Below are positions 8,434 through 19,155 of a DNA stretch of 64,000 nucleotides, piece by piece. The notes beneath the pieces were generated by a model, which was given only the letters and a program-made list of their open reading frames with translations, did not search any database and was not told the origin of the DNA. The position numbers and the translations under genes were made by a program. Numbering within the stretch: position 1 is the stretch's first letter; each line of letters begins with the position of its first letter. Location of the stretch: contig NZ_FOLH01000003.1 in NCBI RefSeq assembly GCF_900112235.1, positions 248,001-312,000 of the forward strand, given 5' to 3'. This stretch comes from Marinospirillum celere. Its GTDB lineage: Bacteria > Pseudomonadota > Gammaproteobacteria > Pseudomonadales > Halomonadaceae.

Positions 8434-11184
8434 TCAAAGATTTTCCATCCATTGATGAAAAGCCTCAATAGGCAAAGGGCGCCCAAAGAAATACCCTTGA
8501 TAGCTAAAACAACCCAGAGCAGCCAAACGTTCCTGCTGTTCCTGGTTTTCAACACCCTCAGCAATCACCGCCAGGTTAAGACTGTGCCCCAAGGATACGA
8601 TAGTACGGGCAATATCCAAATCCTGCGCATCAATCAGCAAATCACTGACAAAGGATTTATCGATTTTCAATTGATCCAGAGGCAGTTTTTTCAAATAAGT
8701 TAGGGAAGAATAGCCGGTACCAAAATCATCCAAAGAAAAGCCAACTCCGAGTGCTTGAAGCTGTTCCATTTTCTCTGCTGTCAAAAGTATATCCTCATCA
8801 TCCATCAGAAGACTTTCAGTGACTTCCAGTTTCAAGCGTTTGGGATTCACAGCATAACGCTGGATCAATTCAGTCACCTGTTCAACAAAGTCAACTTGCT
8901 GAAATTGACGAACACTAATATTCACGGCCAAGGTCAAGTGTTCATACCCCTGTCTTGATGACCAGTCCAGAAGTTGTTGACAGGCCGTTTCCAGAACTTG
9001 TTGGCCCAAGAGCAAAATCAGGTCTGTTTCTTCTGCAATCGGGATAAAAGCTGCCGGTGAAACTGTTCCCTTTTCTGGGTGCTGCCAGCGTACCAGTGCC
9101 TCTGCCCCTATCACTTCACCCTTATCAGTAACCTGCGGCTGATAGTAGAGTAGAAACTCCTTGTTGTGCAGAGCCTTGCGAAGATCATCAACTAGCTGTG
9201 CCCGCTCCAGTACCTGATCAAGCATTTCTGGAGAGAAGAAGCGATAGGTATTGCGCCCGGCGGCCTTAGCCTGATACATCGCCAAATCCGCTTCCTGCAT
9301 TAAGGTTTCCACCTTGGAAGTACCCAGTTTAAACAGTGTAACCCCCATGCTCACAGTGGCGTGATGCTTAAGACCCTCCAAAACAAAGGGCCCATTAAGG
9401 TGCGCTTGCAATTGCTCAGCAAGGTTTTGAACTATTTCAACAGCAGGAGAGTAATTCTTGCCTAAATTCCTGATCAGCAAAACAAATTCATCACCACCAA
9501 TTCTGGCAATTCGGTGTTCCATAACCAAAACTGCTTCCAGCCTCTGTGCGAGCATTTTTAAGAAGTAGTCACCGACCTGGTGCCCTCTACTATCATTAAG
9601 GGTTTTAAAGTCATCCATATCCAGATAGATCAAAGCGCCCCAAGTGTCTCTGTTTGGGGGGTCATTCAGGAGTTCGCCCAGTTCTTTCAACAACAGCTGC
9701 CTATTGGCCAGTCCGGTCAGCTGGTCATAATAGGCCAAGTGGCGTATTTGCTGTTCGGCGGCATGTCTTTCGGTGATGTCCATCAGAGTAATCACATAGT
9801 TCAGCAACCGCTCGTCAACATCACTAAAGACAGCCGAAATGCTTAACCAGAGTAAACGCGGGTCCCCTAGTTGAGTTGAGCTTTCCAACTCGCCTTGCCA
9901 GAAACCTTCTTTTTCCAACTGCAGATAGATTTCATTGAGCTGCTTCTGTTGTTTGAATTCAGGGTCCAACACCTGATCGAGTGGCTGGCCCAAAACCTCC
10001 TGTTGCTGGTAACCCAGCATTTCAGTGAACGCCTTGTTCACTCTGAGCAAGTGTTTATCTGCATCAGCCACTAGCATCACTTCAGCGGATTCAAAAACCC
10101 GACCAGCAACTTTTAACTCTTCCACCATCTTCTCCATGGCCCGGCCAACCCGGTTGTACTCATGGATACCTGTTGCCAGAAACCCAGTCACCTGACTACC
10201 TTCTTGAATACTTCGGATATAATCCAAAAGACTGTCAATAGCTCGCCGATGGGTGCTATTCAAAAGGGCCGCTGCCAACAACAGAAAGAACAAAAAACCG
10301 CCACCTGTTAGTGCAAACAAATTCCAAAAGCTCGCTTTTAATGCTTCAAAGCGTTCTTCGCTAACACCTAGTTTGACTTCCAGCTTATCCGAACCCCTAA
10401 CAGCTGAAAGCCTTAGGGGCTTTTCAATCATATAAAGGTTGGGCAGGGGGTTATTTTCATCAGCAGCGGCCGTAAAAAGTGTGCGTGAAAAGATCAGCTC
10501 CCCAGTGGCTTCTGGAGTAGTTCGGGCTTTCAATTCAATAAGGTCCACATCCAACTGATCAAACACTTGTTGCTGAAACTCAGGATTACCACTTAAAGCA
10601 AGACCAACAAAGACATAACCCTGGAGGTTAATGCTGCCAGGATCAAACAAGGGGGCTGCTTTGAGTAGATATACCTCTCCATTATGGCTAAATAAACGCC
10701 AGTCGCTGGTATAGAGCAGGGCAGGCTCCAAGCTGCCCATTAAATGTTCAATCGGATAAAGGGGGGAGCTGGCATCCATGACCAAGGCTTCATTGGTATC
10801 CAAAACAAACATTAAATCAACGACTTCACTGGCAGCCGAGTCACGAAAATGAAAGAGGATGTCATCGGCAGAAGCATCCAGACCGAGTTGACGACTTAAA
10901 AACTCACCCAGCATCTGATTGCCCAGGCTGGTTTTCAGATAAATATCCAGCAGTTCAAGACGATTGGTTAACAGGCTTTGCAGGGTGCGCTGTTTTTGTT
11001 CAAGGTTGTTTTCGATTTCCTGCTCCAGGTTCTGCTGGCTAACATGCAGTGAATACACCAGGGTCAAAGCAACCGCCAGCAAGCCCAGAAATCCAAAAAT
11101 CAGAAGAATGCCGGTCGTAAACCGGTATTCCCAGGCCTTGCCACCACGCTGCTTGTTATCTTTATTCTTCGCAGTGATAGCCAT
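8434..11184 (-). CDS. Membrane PAS-GGDEF-EAL cyclic-di-GMP enzyme
   Basis: This 916-residue protein makes and/or degrades the messenger c-di-GMP. Approximate order: transmembrane helix 24-46, periplasmic sensor domain 47-290, second helix 292-314, HAMP-like linker, PAS 370-480, GGDEF 490-655, EAL 665-905. The cyclase motif IGGDEF is intact, but the inhibitory RxxD site is replaced (VMEH). EAL-domain residues are complete: EALVRW, the asparagine of LAVNIS, VTES, DDFGTGYSS, LKIDKSFV and AEGVE, so phosphodiesterase activity is likely and dual activity possible. The ATG at 11184 follows GAGGAG, which is formed partly by the stop codon of the upstream binding-protein gene: strong translational coupling. 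Confidence 0.93.
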   Translation of the reverse strand: MAITAKNKDNKQRGGKAWEYRFTTGILLIFGFLGLLAVALTLVYSLHVSQQNLEQEIENNLEQKQRTLQSLLTNRLELLDIYLKTSLGNQMLGEFLSRQLGLDASADDILFHFRDSAASEVVDLMFVLDTNEALVMDASSPLYPIEHLMGSLEPALLYTSDWRLFSHNGEVYLLKAAPLFDPGSINLQGYVFVGLALSGNPEFQQQVFDQLDVDLIELKARTTPEATGELIFSRTLFTAAADENNPLPNLYMIEKPLRLSAVRGSDKLEVKLGVSEERFEALKASFWNLFALTGGGFLFFLLLAAALLNSTHRRAIDSLLDYIRSIQEGSQVTGFLATGIHEYNRVGRAMEKMVEELKVAGRVFESAEVMLVADADKHLLRVNKAFTEMLGYQQQEVLGQPLDQVLDPEFKQQKQLNEIYLQLEKEGFWQGELESSTQLGDPRLLWLSISAVFSDVDERLLNYVITLMDITERHAAEQQIRHLAYYDQLTGLANRQLLLKELGELLNDPPNRDTWGALIYLDMDDFKTLNDSRGHQVGDYFLKMLAQRLEAVLVMEHRIARIGGDEFVLLIRNLGKNYSPAVEIVQNLAEQLQAHLNGPFVLEGLKHHATVSMGVTLFKLGTSKVETLMQEADLAMYQAKAAGRNTYRFFSPEMLDQVLERAQLVDDLRKALHNKEFLLYYQPQVTDKGEVIGAEALVRWQHPEKGTVSPAAFIPIAEETDLILLLGQQVLETACQQLLDWSSRQGYEHLTLAVNISVRQFQQVDFVEQVTELIQRYAVNPKRLKLEVTESLLMDDEDILLTAEKMEQLQALGVGFSLDDFGTGYSSLTYLKKLPLDQLKIDKSFVSDLLIDAQDLDIARTIVSLGHSLNLAVIAEGVENQEQQERLAALGCFSYQGYFFGRPLPIEAFHQWMENL

Positions 11185-11192
11185 AACACTCC

Positions 11193-12128
11193 TCAAGGGG
11201 CTGATTGATCAACCAGAAACTGCAAAGTACGTGCCTGTTCATGCATAAAGGTTTCCAAAGCTTGATCCTGCTTGAAGATGACCGGAATACCTATTTGCTC
11301 TTCGGTCAAACGTACAAAGCTTTGATCTTCCACGATGGCTTTCAAGGCAGCCACCAACACTTGAACCTGAGAATCAGGGGTATTGGCCGATACTGCTAAA
11401 ACACGCAGTACTTCAAGATCAACTTCGTAACCAGCATCCTTCAGGGTAGGCACTTCGGGGAAGTTCATCAGTGGCTCACTTCCCAAAGCGAGCAGCACTC
11501 TCACCCTGCCTTCCAAAGCTGGAGCGATATAACTACCTCCACTAAATGCAAAATCAGTTTCACCGGATAGCACCAAAGGCAAGGTCGAGCTGCCACCTGT
11601 TGTCGGCACACTTCTTAAACGCAAACCTTCCAGTTCAGCCAAATGAGTGACCAAAAAACGGTCCAATTGAGTTTGCGAGGCATAAACCAGCTCACCGCCT
11701 TCTCTACCCGCATTCAAAAGCCCTTGCCAATCCTGATAAGCTGCCTGTTTACCGGTCACCAAAGCCAGCTGATCCCGGCTTATCGCGGCCAGGTAACGAA
11801 AGCTGTGTAGGTCGTAGGATGCCGAAGACACCAAAGGGGGAAAGGTGAAACTCAGTGAGGGTGAAAATTGGAGAATATTGCCCTGCTCATGGCTGGCGGC
11901 CAACATGGCAGCAGCTGCGCCACCGCCTGAGCCTGGAAAATAAATGATTTCAACTGCTTGGCCCAACTGCTCTTCCAGTAGGCCCGCCAGAATTTGGGCC
12001 TGTTGATCCATACTACCACCGGGATTAAAGCCCACCAGGAGTATTAAGGGTTTCTCTGGAAAAGCCTCTGCCTTGGCAGGTAACACCAGGAATAAAAACA
12101 AGCAGGCATAATATAAGAGCTTTATCAT
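11193..12128 (-). CDS. Bug/TctC family tripartite-tricarboxylate-type solute-binding protein
   Basis: The 311-residue product has a signal peptide (about 1-20, ending AKAEA) and the Bug/TctC signature: FPEKPLILLVGFNPGGSMDQQA, then LGQAVEIIYFPGSGGGAAAA and a late FPEVPTLKDAGYEVDL. Such proteins bind small carboxylates or related ligands in the periplasm and normally feed TctAB transporters or a sensor kinase. No tctA or tctB is present here. Its stop codon lies within the ribosome site of the GGDEF-EAL gene, so a sensory role for that protein is an attractive inference. It diverges from the MATE gene over a 59-base gap. Confidence 0.88.
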   Translation of the reverse strand: MIKLLYYACLFLFLVLPAKAEAFPEKPLILLVGFNPGGSMDQQAQILAGLLEEQLGQAVEIIYFPGSGGGAAAAMLAASHEQGNILQFSPSLSFTFPPLVSSASYDLHSFRYLAAISRDQLALVTGKQAAYQDWQGLLNAGREGGELVYASQTQLDRFLVTHLAELEGLRLRSVPTTGGSSTLPLVLSGETDFAFSGGSYIAPALEGRVRVLLALGSEPLMNFPEVPTLKDAGYEVDLEVLRVLAVSANTPDSQVQVLVAALKAIVEDQSFVRLTEEQIGIPVIFKQDQALETFMHEQARTLQFLVDQSAP

Positions 12129-12187
12129 CGGTAGCGACTCAGCAAAAGATTACCTATTTATTTATAGCCCACTTCTGCGAAAAAAAG

Positions 12188-13534
12188 ATGAACACTGAGC
12201 ATATCAAAAAAATTGGCTTTGGCCGTACTCTTTACCAAATGACTTGGCCCATGCTTTTTGGGGTATTGGCATTGATGAGTTACCAACTGGTCGATGCCGC
12301 CTGGATTGCTCTCTTGGGTGTCGACCCTTTAGCCGCCCTGGGTTTCACCCTACCGGTTCAACAACTGATCATCGGTTTTCAGGTCGGTTTGGGGATAGCC
12401 ACCACGGCCATCATTTCACGCACTCTGGGCGCAGGTAACCCCGAAAAAGCCCAGCAGCAAGGTCGCTTGATCCTGATTACTGGTCTGAGCCTGTTGGCCT
12501 TGCTGATGCTGTTCTTGTGGCTGTTGCGCCCCTTGATTTTGAATTTTCTAGGTGCAGATGCTGAGTTGAGACCCTTAATCGATCGCTACTGGGCACCCTG
12601 GTTACTGTCAGCCTGGCTGGGAGCGGGTGTCTATCTGGGCTACAGCCAGCACCGTGCTCAGGGCGATACCAAGTTTCCAGGGCTAATGATGCTGGTGGTC
12701 AGCCTGCTGAATCTGGTTTTGGACCCCTTGTTTATTTTTACCTTTGGCTGGGGGTTACCCGGCGCTGCCTGGGCGACCGTTGTTGCCTTTGCTTTTGGTG
12801 GGTTGATGACCTACCCACGGATCTTCAAAAAAGGCTGGATCAGTCCAAACCTTCAGGGCCTAGCCATCATTCAAGAACTCAGAGCACTGTTTGGAACGGC
12901 TCTGCCTGCAATGCTCAGTCAATTGATGCCCGCTTTCTCAGCCATTTTAGCAACCAGCCTGGTTGCTGGTTTTGGTACAGTTGCCGTGGCTGCCTGGGGG
13001 CTAGGTACACGTCTGGAGTTCTTTTCTATCGTCGTGGTTCTAGCCCTGACGATGTCTCTTCCCCCTATACTGGGACGCTTTGCTGGAGCAGGTGACTGGG
13101 ATTCGGTAGAACGCTTGTTGAAATTGGCTGTAGGCTTTGTGATTGTTTGGCAGCTGGGCATTGCTCTGGTCTGGATGCTGGTCAGCCAACCTTTGGTCAA
13201 CCTGATCACTGAAGAGGCTGCGGTAAGCGAACTGGTCCAGGAGTATCTTTTCAAGCTGCCCATCAGCTATGCCGCCCTGGGGGTCTGCATGCTGATGGTT
13301 TCAGCGAACAACGCCGTGGGTATGCCGTTACGCGGACTCATGACCTCTTTAGTGCGCTTGTTCGCCTGCTATCTGCCCTGTCTCTGGCTGGGTGCTCAGC
13401 TGGCCGGAATTTCGGGGCTCTTTACCGGCGCTTTGATCGGCAACTTCTTGGCTGGCACCCTGGCCTGGCTGATGTATCGCCAAGGCCTCAACCAGCTGCG
13501 TCAGCAAAGGCTTGGCGAACTTCGTCAGCAATAA
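12188..13534 (+). CDS. MATE family multidrug/cation efflux transporter
   Basis: The 448-residue polytopic inner-membrane protein has about 12 hydrophobic segments in two homologous halves. Family marks include the opening TLYQMTWPMLFGVLALMSYQLVDAAWIALLGVDPLAALGF, the VGLGIATTAIISRTLGAGN segment and GDTKFPGLMMLVVSLLNLVLDPLFIF. MATE proteins export cationic drugs in exchange for Na+ or H+; the substrate here is unknown. The start has only an A-rich leader before it, with no strong ribosome site. The last 47 bases overlap the 3' end of avtA on the opposite strand. Confidence 0.92.
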   Translation: MNTEHIKKIGFGRTLYQMTWPMLFGVLALMSYQLVDAAWIALLGVDPLAALGFTLPVQQLIIGFQVGLGIATTAIISRTLGAGNPEKAQQQGRLILITGLSLLALLMLFLWLLRPLILNFLGADAELRPLIDRYWAPWLLSAWLGAGVYLGYSQHRAQGDTKFPGLMMLVVSLLNLVLDPLFIFTFGWGLPGAAWATVVAFAFGGLMTYPRIFKKGWISPNLQGLAIIQELRALFGTALPAMLSQLMPAFSAILATSLVAGFGTVAVAAWGLGTRLEFFSIVVVLALTMSLPPILGRFAGAGDWDSVERLLKLAVGFVIVWQLGIALVWMLVSQPLVNLITEEAAVSELVQEYLFKLPISYAALGVCMLMVSANNAVGMPLRGLMTSLVRLFACYLPCLWLGAQLAGISGLFTGALIGNFLAGTLAWLMYRQGLNQLRQQRLGELRQQ

Positions 13535-14759
13535 TCCTCAGACCCTTGGCAACCTGTTCATCATCCTGAGAGTAAGTGACTCTCAAGCATTCATGACGAT
13601 GCGGCCAGTCATCCTCGTTGGGCATACCGGGAAAGAAATAGTGCCCGGAGACCACAAGCACACCGCGAGCTTTCAGGCGTTGATAGAGTTCATGGCTAGT
13701 GATTGGCAGGCCAGGGAACCAAAGCCAAAGAAACATGGCCCCTTCCGGTTGATGGATATACCAGGGGCAGGCATCTTCAAAGGCTTCGTGAAGAACGGCA
13801 ACCGCCTTATGCATTTTAGCCTGATACCAGGGTCTCACCTGTTCTCTACTGAGGGTCAGGATTTCACCAGAACGCACCAGGTTTTCAGTGAGTTGCGGGC
13901 CAAAGCTGCCCGTAGCCAGATTGAGAATGGCATTGGCACCACTCAGGGCACGGATGACCTCAGAGGGGGCAATCACTATGCCGGTGCGGGCTGCGGGCAA
14001 GCCCAGCTTGGACAGACTCAAACAAAGAATAATCTGCTCATCCCAAATCGGGTTAGCTTGGGTATAAATCAATTCAGGGAAAGGGCTACCATAGGCTCCA
14101 TCAATAATTAAAGGAATATCCCAGTCCTTGGCCAGCTTATGCAGCTTATCGATTTCCTCATCCGTCAGGACATTGCCGGTGGGGTTAGTCGGGCGAGAAA
14201 CACAAAGCGCACCCACCTGCTCATCCAGGGCCAGTTGATCAAAATCAACACGATATTTAAAAGTATGCTCACCCACGTAGTCGATCTTAGGGCGCACACT
14301 CCGGAAGGTATTTGCTCCCAAGCCAGCATCGGCATAGCCCAAATATTCAGGGGCCAAAGGCAATAGAATTTGACGTTCTTCACCTTCGGGGGTGGTGCCG
14401 GCAAAGAGGTTAAACAGCATAAAAAAAGCCGCCTGACTGCCATTGGTCAGGGCAATATTCTCTTCGCTCAAACCCCAACCATAGGTTTCATTGAGCAGGT
14501 CTTTCAAAGCACTAATAAAACGCGCCTCCCCTTGCGGGGCATCATAGTTGCCAACCAAGCGTGCAAAGGCTTCAGGGTCCTGACCAATCTTTTGGAATTC
14601 TTCACGCAGCCGTTCTTGAACAGGTGAAAAGTGCCCTGGATTACCACCACCCATCATGATCATTGGCTGGTCACCCGCCATCGCCTTGCCCAGATCATCC
14701 ATCAGGCTATTAATACCGGCCTGTTCGGAGAATTTTTTTGCAAAAGCTGTCATTTTCAT
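13488..14759 (-). CDS. avtA: Valine--pyruvate aminotransferase
   Basis: AvtA is a fold-type I, PLP-dependent transaminase that interconverts valine/2-oxoisovalerate with alanine/pyruvate. The 423-residue product shows the family start (LMDDLGKAM, MMGGGNPGHF), ALTNGSQAAFFMLFN, SRPTNPTGNVLTDEE, the aspartate strand DIPLIIDGAYGSPFP and the PLP lysine in LSLSKLGLPAARTG. Length agrees with E. coli AvtA (417). A second ATG two codons in is an alternative start; GGAGG lies nine bases before the first. It overlaps yheU by ATGA and the MATE gene by 47 bases tail-to-tail. Confidence 0.94.
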   Translation of the reverse strand: MKMTAFAKKFSEQAGINSLMDDLGKAMAGDQPMIMMGGGNPGHFSPVQERLREEFQKIGQDPEAFARLVGNYDAPQGEARFISALKDLLNETYGWGLSEENIALTNGSQAAFFMLFNLFAGTTPEGEERQILLPLAPEYLGYADAGLGANTFRSVRPKIDYVGEHTFKYRVDFDQLALDEQVGALCVSRPTNPTGNVLTDEEIDKLHKLAKDWDIPLIIDGAYGSPFPELIYTQANPIWDEQIILCLSLSKLGLPAARTGIVIAPSEVIRALSGANAILNLATGSFGPQLTENLVRSGEILTLSREQVRPWYQAKMHKAVAVLHEAFEDACPWYIHQPEGAMFLWLWFPGLPITSHELYQRLKARGVLVVSGHYFFPGMPNEDDWPHRHECLRVTYSQDDEQVAKGLRIIADEVRQAFADAAG

Positions 14760-15007
14760 TCTTCCAAACCTCCCAAAAAGCTTTTTGCTTGCTGCACTGT
14801 CATAACTTCTGTGGTTTCGGTTTCTACATCGTGCAAGATGACCAGCTCACCCTTTTGCATCTGGTGCTTTAGCTGCTCCACCCACTGGCTGCTGGCATCG
14901 CCACTGGTCGTATCATAACCCTGACGTGTCACAAAGGTTTCCAGCAGGGCTTCCAGAGTCTCTGCTTCCAGCAAGCCATAGGGAATTTCGACAAAACGTT
15001 GGTGCAT
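14756..15007 (-). CDS. YheU/UPF0270 family protein
   Basis: This small 83-residue soluble protein matches YheU: E. coli has [23 protein letters not shown], and here VEIPYGLLEAETLEALLETF is followed by VTRQGYD, then QLKHQMQKGELVILHD and a MTVQQAK tail. The family's function is not known. The product is about ten residues longer than E. coli YheU at the C-terminus. It overlaps avtA by the four bases ATGA, so the two are translationally coupled. The ribosome site is weak (AAGG, about 11 bases upstream). Confidence 0.85.
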   Translation of the reverse strand: MHQRFVEIPYGLLEAETLEALLETFVTRQGYDTTSGDASSQWVEQLKHQMQKGELVILHDVETETTEVMTVQQAKSFLGGLEE

Positions 15008-15206
15008 GGGAAGTTCAGGCCTTCTCTGAGAGTTAAAAAAACAAGTGTAACAAGAAGCCAGAGTATTGTTCAGAGGCCAGGTATACGAACCTCATCACAA
15101 ATCAGGCCTTTCACTCTGGCATAAAAATTTCATCAAGGTTAGGCTGCGTTGCGTGGCGGTTAAGTCACGGAAGTATCTATCAATGGAATCTTTTAAGGAT
15201 AAAATC

Positions 15207-15722
15207 ATGAGTGATATCTCACCCGATCATCAGGAAACTGATAACGTCAATGAATCTAGGCTGCTGGAAGCTTACATTCAAAAACCTGAAAAAATGTCTT
15301 TCTATCAAAAAGGCCTGGAGAAAATGCAGCAAGCAGGAGTGTTTGGCTTTCGCTGGCACTGGAGCTGGTGGGCTTTTTTCTTCGGCTGGGCCTTTCTACT
15401 TTATCGCAAGGCCTACCTGCCCGCCCTGGGTGCCTTCTTTTTTGTTGCAGTACTCAGCATCATTCCTTTTGGCTTTCTCATCGGCATGATCGTCGTGGGC
15501 GGTAGCGCCAGCTATTTTATTCTCAAGCGTTTTAATGACCTCAAGAACACCTTGAAAGGCACTGAAGAAGAAAGAGTGAAAGCCATGTACGCCTTTGGTG
15601 GATTCCACACCTGGGTGATCTGGGCCGCCGCCATTTTCTATACCCTGACTTTTATCACTGCAGTCGTGAGCCTTTTTGTTATAGGTGCAGCCATGAATAG
15701 CGGCAGCCCCTACGGCTATTAA
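15207..15722 (+). CDS. DUF2628 domain membrane protein
   Basis: With the ATG at 15207 (AAGGA about six bases upstream) the product has 171 residues. A polar N-terminus of about 50 residues is followed by an aromatic-rich DUF2628 segment (FRWHWSWWAFFFGWAFLLYRK) and three to four membrane helices, including AYLPALGAFFFVAVLSIIPF and a C-terminal helix ending IGAAMNSG. Such proteins are widespread and uncharacterised. Longer in-frame readings start at 15066 or 15183 but lack good ribosome sites. It ends 25 bases before a clear intrinsic terminator. The 199 bases upstream, shared with divergent yheU, show no convincing promoter. Confidence 0.75.
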   Translation: MSDISPDHQETDNVNESRLLEAYIQKPEKMSFYQKGLEKMQQAGVFGFRWHWSWWAFFFGWAFLLYRKAYLPALGAFFFVAVLSIIPFGFLIGMIVVGGSASYFILKRFNDLKNTLKGTEEERVKAMYAFGGFHTWVIWAAAIFYTLTFITAVVSLFVIGAAMNSGSPYGY

Positions 15723-15747
15723 GCTCCAACTTCAGCAACAGGCTTGA

Positions 15748-15770
15748 CCACCCACGCGGTGGCCTTTTTT
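15748..15770 (+). terminator. Rho-independent terminator after the DUF2628 gene
   Basis: CCACC and GGTGG form a five-pair stem round a CACGC loop, followed by CC and a run of six T on the + strand. It sits 25 bases after the stop of the membrane-protein gene and between convergent genes, so it should end the plus-strand transcript. The minus strand has no T-run on its 3' side, so it would not terminate ligA. Confidence 0.75.
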
Positions 15771-15786
15771 GTGCTGGCCGACGCGA

Positions 15787-17874
<2,088 letters not shown>

Positions 17875-19053
17875 TTATTTGTTGGCTTTTTGAGCCTTGA
17901 TTTCTTTTAATCGCGTCTTGCGTTCAAACTCCTGAATGCGCTGACGGTAATGCTCTATGGTTTGCAGAGTCAGGTTACTGCGTTGTTCATCCTGAAGTTC
18001 GGCTCCCCAGTTGCGCTCAAATACTCGTGCCGTTTCCAGCATCCGCTCAAAAATGGCCTGGGGTTTTCGGGAGTTGGGCAAGGCCATCACCAGCACCACG
18101 CCGTGAGTGCTGAAGTCATCCAGGGTTTCTTTATTGAAAGTGCCCGGGCTGAACATATTGACCATGGAATAACCCAGAACCGGCTCTTCTGACTTGTCGT
18201 CGACATAGTGGAAAAAGCCGGAAGCGCTCAACTGCATACCTATCATGTCCATCAAATAGGCCAGCTTGTGACCTTCAAATGGCAAATCTGCCCGGGCATT
18301 GATATTGATAGTCAGAAACTCTTCAGCTTTCCCCCAGGCCAGCTGTTCCAGGCTGACCAGTAAGGAGGTCCGCAAGTCCTCAACCTCTTCCTGTTCAGGC
18401 TCAGGAGCTTCAGGTTCAAATTGAGGCTCAGCAGCAGGCTCTTCAAGGGGTGGCTCTTCGTGACTTTCAACGGGAACCGGATCACTGACAGCCGGGGGTT
18501 CTATATCCACCAGGTCTTGATAAACCTCTTCCGGCTCTTTAGGTTCAACGGTTTCTTGGACACTGGCTGTTTCAGCAATTTCTGAAGTCGCTGCCTCCAC
18601 CTGTTGACTGATTTCCTGTGCTGAACGCCTGGCTTCGGCATCAAATTCAGGGTCTCTTTCAAACAGGCGCCGAACTTCTTCAACGGTCATCGGGCTAGCT
18701 GGCGGTTCCTGTTCTTCGAAAGGCTCGTCCCAGTCATCAAAACTCTCGGGCGTGGCTTGCTGTTCAGGCTCTTCATCCAGTTGCACGCTTTTACGGAGGA
18801 CAGGAATAGGGTCATCATCAAAGATATCGATATCATCAAACAGCGGATCGAGATCCTTGCGGGTTTTCTTAACGTCAGGGTCGTCAAGGCCTGGAAGTTC
18901 ACGAGCCAGCTGTTCCCTACGCGCCTGCTCTTCAGGATCTTCATGGTCTTCGAAATCACGGCGAGCAGCTGCACGTTTGCGGCGAAGAGCATCAAGTAGT
19001 ATCAGCAGGAAAACCGCTACCCCCAGCAGTATCAACCCTTCTTGCAAACCCAT
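17875..19053 (-). CDS. zipA: Cell division protein ZipA
   Basis: ZipA anchors FtsZ polymers to the inner membrane at the septum. The 392-residue product begins with the characteristic N-out transmembrane helix (LQEGLILLGVAVFLLILLDALRRKRAA), has a long Pro/Glu-rich unstructured linker (about 35-225) and ends with the globular FtsZ-binding domain (about 235-385: LLVSLEQLAWGKAEEFLTIN, FEGHKLAYLMDMIGMQLSASGFFHY, TFNKETLDDFSTHGVVLVMALPN). The gene sits between smc and ligA, the usual order in this group, and a plausible own promoter lies in the smc-zipA gap. Confidence 0.95.
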   Translation of the reverse strand: MGLQEGLILLGVAVFLLILLDALRRKRAAARRDFEDHEDPEEQARREQLARELPGLDDPDVKKTRKDLDPLFDDIDIFDDDPIPVLRKSVQLDEEPEQQATPESFDDWDEPFEEQEPPASPMTVEEVRRLFERDPEFDAEARRSAQEISQQVEAATSEIAETASVQETVEPKEPEEVYQDLVDIEPPAVSDPVPVESHEEPPLEEPAAEPQFEPEAPEPEQEEVEDLRTSLLVSLEQLAWGKAEEFLTININARADLPFEGHKLAYLMDMIGMQLSASGFFHYVDDKSEEPVLGYSMVNMFSPGTFNKETLDDFSTHGVVLVMALPNSRKPQAIFERMLETARVFERNWGAELQDEQRSNLTLQTIEHYRQRIQEFERKTRLKEIKAQKANK

Positions 19054-19072
19054 ATAAAAATTCAGCCCCTGA

Positions 19073-19101
19073 AATATAAAAAAGTGAACACCAACTTACA
19101 A
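19073..19101 (-). promoter_or_regulatory. Candidate sigma-70 promoter for zipA
   Basis: On the minus strand TTGTAA (19096-19101) and TATATT (19073-19078) are separated by exactly 17 bases, four and five matches to the sigma-70 consensus. The predicted start point is about a dozen bases before the zipA ATG, giving a very short leader. It lies in the 102-base smc-zipA gap. Two ATTAGCA direct repeats, 11 bases apart, sit just upstream at 19109-19126. Confidence 0.45.
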
Positions 19102-19155
19102 AAAGGTCATTAGCATAATATTAGCAATTTTGTGCACCTGCTTACAGCAAAAAAA

